Below are positions 59,596 through 64,000 of a DNA stretch of 64,000 nucleotides, piece after piece. Position 1 is the first letter of the stretch; the number at the start of each line of letters is the position of its first letter. Below the pieces are notes generated by a model that was not told the DNA's origin, did not search any database, and saw only the letters and a program-made list of their open reading frames with translations. The translations under genes and the position numbers were made by a program. Source of the stretch: Vicugna pacos (Eukaryota > Chordata > Mammalia > Artiodactyla > Camelidae). The stretch lies in NCBI RefSeq assembly GCF_048564905.1, contig NC_133007.1, forward strand, positions 4,526,001-4,590,000, given 5' to 3'.

Positions 59596-59699
59596 TATTA
59601 AAAATCTGTGCATTTTATAGCTTATAAACTGTATCTCAATAAAGCACTGTTAGCATTTTTAAAAAGAATGCATTGTATTTATATCATACTTTATACTTA

Positions 59700-59850
59700 T
59701 AAGAATTCTTTTCCAAGATTCACTTCATGTGATCATCTTACACCGCCAACAAAGATAACAAACATCGATTCCAGAAGGACATGTGGCCAGCTAGTGGCAA
59801 GATTAGAATCAAAGCTCAGATCTTGCTGGTGCAAAAAAATGTATTTTCCA
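59700..59850 (-). repeat. MIR-like remnant
   Basis: 'gtggccagctagtggcaaga' followed by 'ttagaatcaaagctcagatc' resembles the reversed MIR tRNA-related half. The other half is not convincing. Confidence 0.4.
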
Positions 59851-60435
59851 TTACACCAAATATAGAATAGCCAATCAATCTCTCTCTCTCCATTTTCCTC
59901 ATTTTGTTTTGTATTTCTTAATAGAGTCATTGATTTTTTTAAATATAGTATCTTAGGATATTTTGACCTTTGTTTTAAGTTTCTACTTTAAAAATTTATA
60001 TCAGCCCAATATCAATTTCCTATTTATTCAAAGTTAACCTTACTGGTAGAAGGGCAATCCAAAGTAAATTATGAAGTTTTGTATTCACTTCTCTTTTTCT
60101 TTTTCAAGTCACTGTTGAAGTGTATACTGAATACCTCTCTCAACCAGTAAAAGCTTCTTTCCATTCATTTATTGGGCCAGGCCTCTCCCAGGAAACATTT
60201 TTAGGTTTCCAGAGAAAACCTCTCAGAAATATCTCAGGGAGTAGAAGATGCATGCTACGAGGCTCAGATGACACCATATATTTAACATGGTAAGACTCTA
60301 ATATTAGTTCAGGAACACACTATTAAATAAGTCTTTTGACACTTTACAAAAGATCCCTAATAAAGCCATCAAAGGAGTAATTTTTCCTGAATCCCCAACT
60401 ACTGAAAACGAGCACCAGATTTCTTCCCGTCAGTC
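59851..60435. other. Unique sequence
   Basis: Nothing recognised. Confidence 0.45.
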
Positions 60436-60439
60436 ACTC

Positions 60440-61290
60440 ATTTGTTCATTCACCCACGCATTCACTCGACAGGAACTGCACTACTGCCGGCAGGGTCCTC
60501 GGCCCCGGGGGTTCAGTGGTCACAGGACAAGGGCTTCTGCCGTGCAGTGCTTCCATTCTAGACGGACTGCAACAGAAACAAGCCCATAATAAGTAACAGC
60601 CTACACTGTTAAGTACAATGAAAAAGTAAAACAAGGTACCAGGGAACAGAGTAGAAGCAGGGCAACCAGCTGGGAAGTGGTTATGGTAGCCCAGGTCAGA
60701 GATGAAATTAGGTTAGTGAAAAATAGTCGGGTTTAGCACTTGCTGATGGATTTGATGTCAAGCCTGAGAAAGGGAGAAATTGAGGATTATTCCAGGATTT
60801 TTGCCTGAGCAAATTAGTGGCTAATGATGCCATTAGCTAAGATGGAAAAGACCTTGAGAGAAACAGGATAGGGGCAGGGACATCATGGGCCCTTTTTATT
60901 AAGTCAAGTTTGAGACACCATAAAAGTGGACAAGAAGGGGGTGGGGCAGGGGAGGAGGGAGAGGAGGAGACCATCAGAGTGGAGAAAAAGGGGGCAGGGC
61001 AGGGGAGGAGGGAGGGGAGGAGACACCATCAAAGTGGACAAGAAGGGGGCAGGGCAGGGGAGGAGGGAGAGGAGGAGACCATCAGAGTGGAGAAAAAGGG
61101 GGCGGGGCAGGGGAGGAGGGAGAGGAGGAGGGGAGGAGCAGGCTGGGAAGAGCAGGAGGAGGAGACAACAACAGTGAAATACACACGTCCAAAGCTCAGG
61201 GGAGAAGTCAGGGCTGGATGGAAATACAGACCTGAGACTCATCAGAATTCAGATAGTACTTAAAGTCATGGGACCAGACAAGTACACTGC
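60440..61290 (-). repeat. L2 LINE containing an expanded minisatellite
   Basis: Reversed L2: 3' end (cattcactcgacaggaactg, gcttccattctagacggact), then a jump across a deleted stretch to 'agtagaagcagggcaaccag' and 'aggattattccaggattttt', and after the minisatellite 'agaagtcagggctggatgga' and 'agtacttaaagtcatgggac'. The order is the same as in the L2 at 45.7 kb. Confidence 0.6.
60912..61127. repeat. Dimeric minisatellite, 2 x 108 bp (4 monomers)
   Basis: Monomers start at 60912, 60967, 61020 and 61075, with lengths 55, 53, 55, 53. Monomers 1 and 3 share 'gagacaccat.aaagtggaca'; 2 and 4 share 'gagaccatcagagtggagaa'. All end in a G/A-rich block (gggcaggggaggagggagag). Because 108 is a multiple of three, the frame 60910-61263 repeats the peptide EEGEEETIRVEKKGAGQGRR and stays open; it is not a gene. 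Confidence 0.93.
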
Positions 61291-61304
61291 AGGATATGTG
61301 TAAT

Positions 61305-61410
61305 CAGAAGGAATTCAAATCATGGCTTTGTCACATATTAGCCAACTTGGGCAAAGTCTTTACCTTTCCACAGCCTTTCTGTGCAGAGTTAATATATATC
61401 TGAACAGGCC
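61305..61410 (+). repeat. MIR SINE fragment
   Basis: 'gaattcaaatcatggctttg' (61310), 'acttgggcaaagtctttacc' (61346) and 'ttccacagcctttctgtgca' track the MIR body and core. Confidence 0.5.
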
Positions 61411-62585
61411 AGGAAATCTTCCTAGCAGTGTACAAATACATGTTCTTGTCAAGCACCTAAGAAATTAAACACCATGGAAGGACAGAAACAGTAGGACCAG
61501 GAATGAAAAGTGCAGATTTCCTAACCACGATAATAAATTACCAGTTACAAAACAAATTGCCAGCAAATTCCCTGGAAAAAGCACCACTGAGGAATGCAAA
61601 ACTAGGGTGCCCCTACTCTGACCCACTGGAAGGAGAAAAGATTTTCCTTAACAAATGCAGCAACTGAAAATTAACAGTTAATTTAAATTAAAAATTTAAT
61701 TTTTCCAGGGGCTGAGTTTATAGAGAATAATTCATCACTGAAATCTTATCAAGAGCATATACTACTACTTGGCATGACATATACAGCTAATGGCAATAAC
61801 AGCAACAAAAATAGCAACTCATAGACTATTTTCAAGAAGCTTCCGACGAGAGACTTGGAATTACCGAAGTCCTGATAAAACTAGTCTAGATGGTGATTCT
61901 TGCTAAACTGTAAATGGATGTGTGCCAGTAAAGTAAAAAGCAAAATAAGAATCAAATGAATATTCTTCTAAGTGCTAAGGTTTTAAAAGATAATTATTCT
62001 AGAAATTTCAAAGATCCCATATATTCACCTATTATAAACTTTAAACTAATGAACAAGTAGAGGTATTTTTTTTTCTGATTGAACCCATCAATATTTGTTT
62101 ACCATTGGAAAGACTTTTTTAAAAATACCAGACAAATTAAGGATTACAAAATTACTGTATCACCAGACAATAAGTATGAAGGATGCAAGATTATTATCTG
62201 GTTACATTCCTGCCATGCTTTTGCTTTTTTATTTCTGCTTACCCTATTTATGTTATAGATGTTTTTTCAATTTAACCTGTAACCCAAGGTTTTATTAGAA
62301 CACCTAGGGAGCTGGTACTACAAAAAAGATTTCGTGTCATCTTTATGAAATTATAACTTGTTTTTAATGTTAGTATGTTTTTTTAATTCAACACTAAGGG
62401 GGCCTTGGAGAAAACTGTAGTTTCTGCTAGTTTGAACTAAAAGGATGACCCCTTCTGATGAGATAAACCTGAAGTCTTAACATGGTGAAAAGTACTTTTC
62501 ACGCTCTATGTAAATTACTGAACGCAGAGCAGAATTTCTTGGGCTTCCATATCCCTTGGGGGCACTTCCAAGTGTAATTCAAGGT
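61411..62585. other. Unique AT-rich sequence
   Basis: No gene or family recognised. The frame at 62095-62298 is unremarkable. Confidence 0.45.
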
Positions 62586-62590
62586 AGTGA

Positions 62591-62604
62591 GCACTAGATG
62601 GCAC
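62591..62604 (+). promoter_or_regulatory. CTCF-like motif
   Basis: gcactagatggcac matches the CTCF core CCASYAGRKGGCRS at 13 of 14 positions (the first C is G). CTCF is the architectural zinc-finger protein of mammalian chromatin. Motif matches also arise by chance, so this is only a candidate. Confidence 0.4.
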
Positions 62605-62609
62605 TGCTG

Positions 62610-63480
62610 AGTCATAACCAGGCTGCTGATTTTTCCACGTTTTATGTTATAGACTTAAGAATCTTTGTTATTAACAACAGTAAAGTTCTTGAGTAATTAA
62701 AGAAATTTTAAGCATTTCAAAGAGGGAAAAAAAAGCCCTTAAGCCAATTTAGGATGTCCTCTGCATTACTATAAACCTTTCCCCAGTTGCTATTACTCTA
62801 AATCAAGTTCTCTAGATGAGGTTTTAAATATATAACTACATATAAATATAACTATAAATGCAAACACAAAAACATTTAAATCAAACACTGGTGTACTTTC
62901 AGATGATAATTATAATTTAAGTGAAAAGGAATAAGGCTCTCCTGAGGAAAGTTTTCAGCTTTGCTAAAGCAACGTGCCACTAACCATCCTTAGAGCAGGA
63001 GGGGCAAGGAGCAAATTATGGGTTTAGCCTTTCATCTGCATGATGTTCTCAGGACCTCTACACAGAGGCTCTTCTGTCCACTTTGGGAATGAAGTCTCCT
63101 GGTCTTTCCACTTAAGAACGAGAAGTGTCAATATGGCAAGTGCCCCACCCCAGCAGCGTCCGAAACTATTCTGGGCTTGTAAAGGGGGACTGACAGTGAC
63201 AGTCAGAGGTCTCTTGCCTCACCCTCACAAATGCTGTCCTCAAGTCCTCCCGTTGTTCAGATAAACAGCCAGGGCTGGGACTGGATCTGACCAAGCTAAC
63301 AAAACTTCTCCAAAACCCAAACTCTTAAGAAGTAACCTTGCCCTTTGGAACGTCACAACTTTTTTTTTTAAGGACCTTACACTTTTATAAAGCAATACAG
63401 TGGCTTCTCAACTCACCAACAACAAAAGAAATACAGGTGACATTAAAAATCTCTTAACGCTAACATGCAGACTGCCATTC
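62610..63480. other. Unique sequence
   Basis: AT-rich to about 62940, then ordinary. Nothing recognised. Confidence 0.45.
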
Positions 63481-63483
63481 CCC

Positions 63484-63620
63484 AGTTCATTCATTTATTC
63501 AGTTAATGTGGCCACGTGCCAGGAGCAGTGCTCAGAGCTGGTAACGCACAGTGAACAGAAGGGATGGGGGTCCCTGCCTTTACAGGACCTACTGTTTAGT
63601 AATAGAGGACGTTAATATTT
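63484..63620 (-). repeat. L2 LINE 3' end
   Basis: 'agttcattcatttattcagt', 'cacgtgccaggagcagtgct' and 'tccctgcctttacaggacct' are the reversed L2 3' end. Confidence 0.62.
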
Positions 63621-63874
63621 TTAATGTTGCTGATAAGTTAACAGACACTGACATCACCTCAAATCCTTTTTGGAAGTAAGCCTGATATAAACCAATAAAA
63701 ATCAGACTCGCTGGTCATGGTATCACGGCAGGAAAGACCATGGATCTATGGAGAGTGAGAAAATCATTCAGAAGAAGGTACTTCTGACTTTGGTGCTCCG
63801 ATCTGCTCCATGGAAAGCGAACTGTGATTCACTGCCTAAGTGGTCACACACAGCTACACATACTCTTTTTTTTT
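63621..63874. other. Unique sequence
   Basis: Nothing recognised before the final SINE. Confidence 0.4.
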
Positions 63875-64000
63875 AACCTTTTTGGGGGGTTTTTTGGAGG
63901 GGGGTTTGGGGGGAGGTAGTTAGGTTTATTTATTTTTTTATGGAGGTACTGGGGATCGAACTACGCATGCGCTCTACCACTGAGCTAGACCCTCCCCTCA
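63875..64000 (-). repeat. Camelid tRNA-Ala-derived SINE, reaching the window end
   Basis: On the plus strand: reversed T/G-rich tail, 'gtttatttatttttttatgg', 'aggtactggggatcgaacta', 'cgcatgcgctctaccactga', 'gctagaccctcccct'. Relative to the other copies a stretch of about 20 bp between box B and the anticodon arm is missing (cccaggacctc...gctaag type text). The body ends at the window edge. Confidence 0.9.

Noticed and set aside
60910-61263. 117-codon frame rich in E, G and R, possible repeat protein
   Set aside because: It exists because the 108-bp minisatellite period is a multiple of three; both strands are open and it sits in a decayed L2.
1-64000. CRISPR array, bacterial operon or integrated phage
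   Set aside because: No regularly spaced repeats, no prokaryotic gene density or ribosome binding sites; repeat content is entirely mammalian.

Overview
This window is mammalian nuclear DNA, almost certainly from a camelid (camel, llama or alpaca). The main clue is five copies of a SINE whose body is a tRNA-Ala gene copy with an A/T-rich tail, the type that dominates camelid genomes. I saw no ruminant/whale CHR-type or pig PRE1-type SINEs. The rest of the repeats are ordinary placental-mammal families: MIR, L2, L1, a Tigger-like DNA transposon and retroviral LTR fossils. There are no prokaryotic genes, operons or CRISPR arrays.

I recognise no host protein-coding gene, exon or classical RNA gene. 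Every open frame I could identify as protein belongs to a LINE: L1 ORF2 pieces at 33.8-34.0, 37.0-37.3, 44.4-44.6, 48.6-50.2, 54.4-54.9 and 58.5-58.9 kb, and L2 reverse-transcriptase pieces at 34.6-34.9 and 47.6-47.8 kb. The other open frames look like chance, many of them in GC-rich or repetitive DNA. The window is therefore intergenic or lies inside a large intron. The one good promoter candidate is a CpG-dense patch at about 50.65-50.80 kb with a perfect CRE palindrome.

Layout: 0-3.6 kb holds MIR, L2 and an ERV1-like LTR. 4.2-9 kb holds old plus-strand L1 DNA broken by an MLT1-like LTR, a second LTR-like piece, a Tigger-like transposon and a SINE. 9-22.5 kb is mostly unique, with scattered MIR and L2 and one L1 3' end. 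22.7-34 kb is LINE-dominated: an L2, a nearly full-length ancient minus-strand L1 of about 6 kb carrying a nested L1 tail, then a second minus-strand L1 of 2.5 kb. 34.4-36.1 kb is an L2 interrupted by an oppositely oriented L2. 37-45 kb has an L1 3' end, two SINEs, a recent 52-bp tandem duplication, a GC-rich unique tract and another L1 3' end. 45.7-48 kb is a long minus-strand L2 split by a solo LTR that sits between two copies of the same 205-bp L2 segment. 48.6-50.5 kb is a twin-primed (internally inverted) L1 with a 12-bp target duplication. 54-59.6 kb carries four more L1 3' ends, one flanked by an unusually long (about 52 bp) direct repeat. 60.4-61.3 kb is an L2 in which a 108-bp dimeric minisatellite has expanded. 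The window ends inside a SINE.

Repeat families were assigned from memory of consensus sequences, without alignment. Element edges are good to roughly 5-30 bp for young elements and 50 bp or more for old ones. I found no sign of a novel multi-gene system. The items worth a second look are structural: the inverted L1, the duplication around the LTR, the long flanking repeat, the nested L2s, the minisatellite and the CpG/CRE patch.
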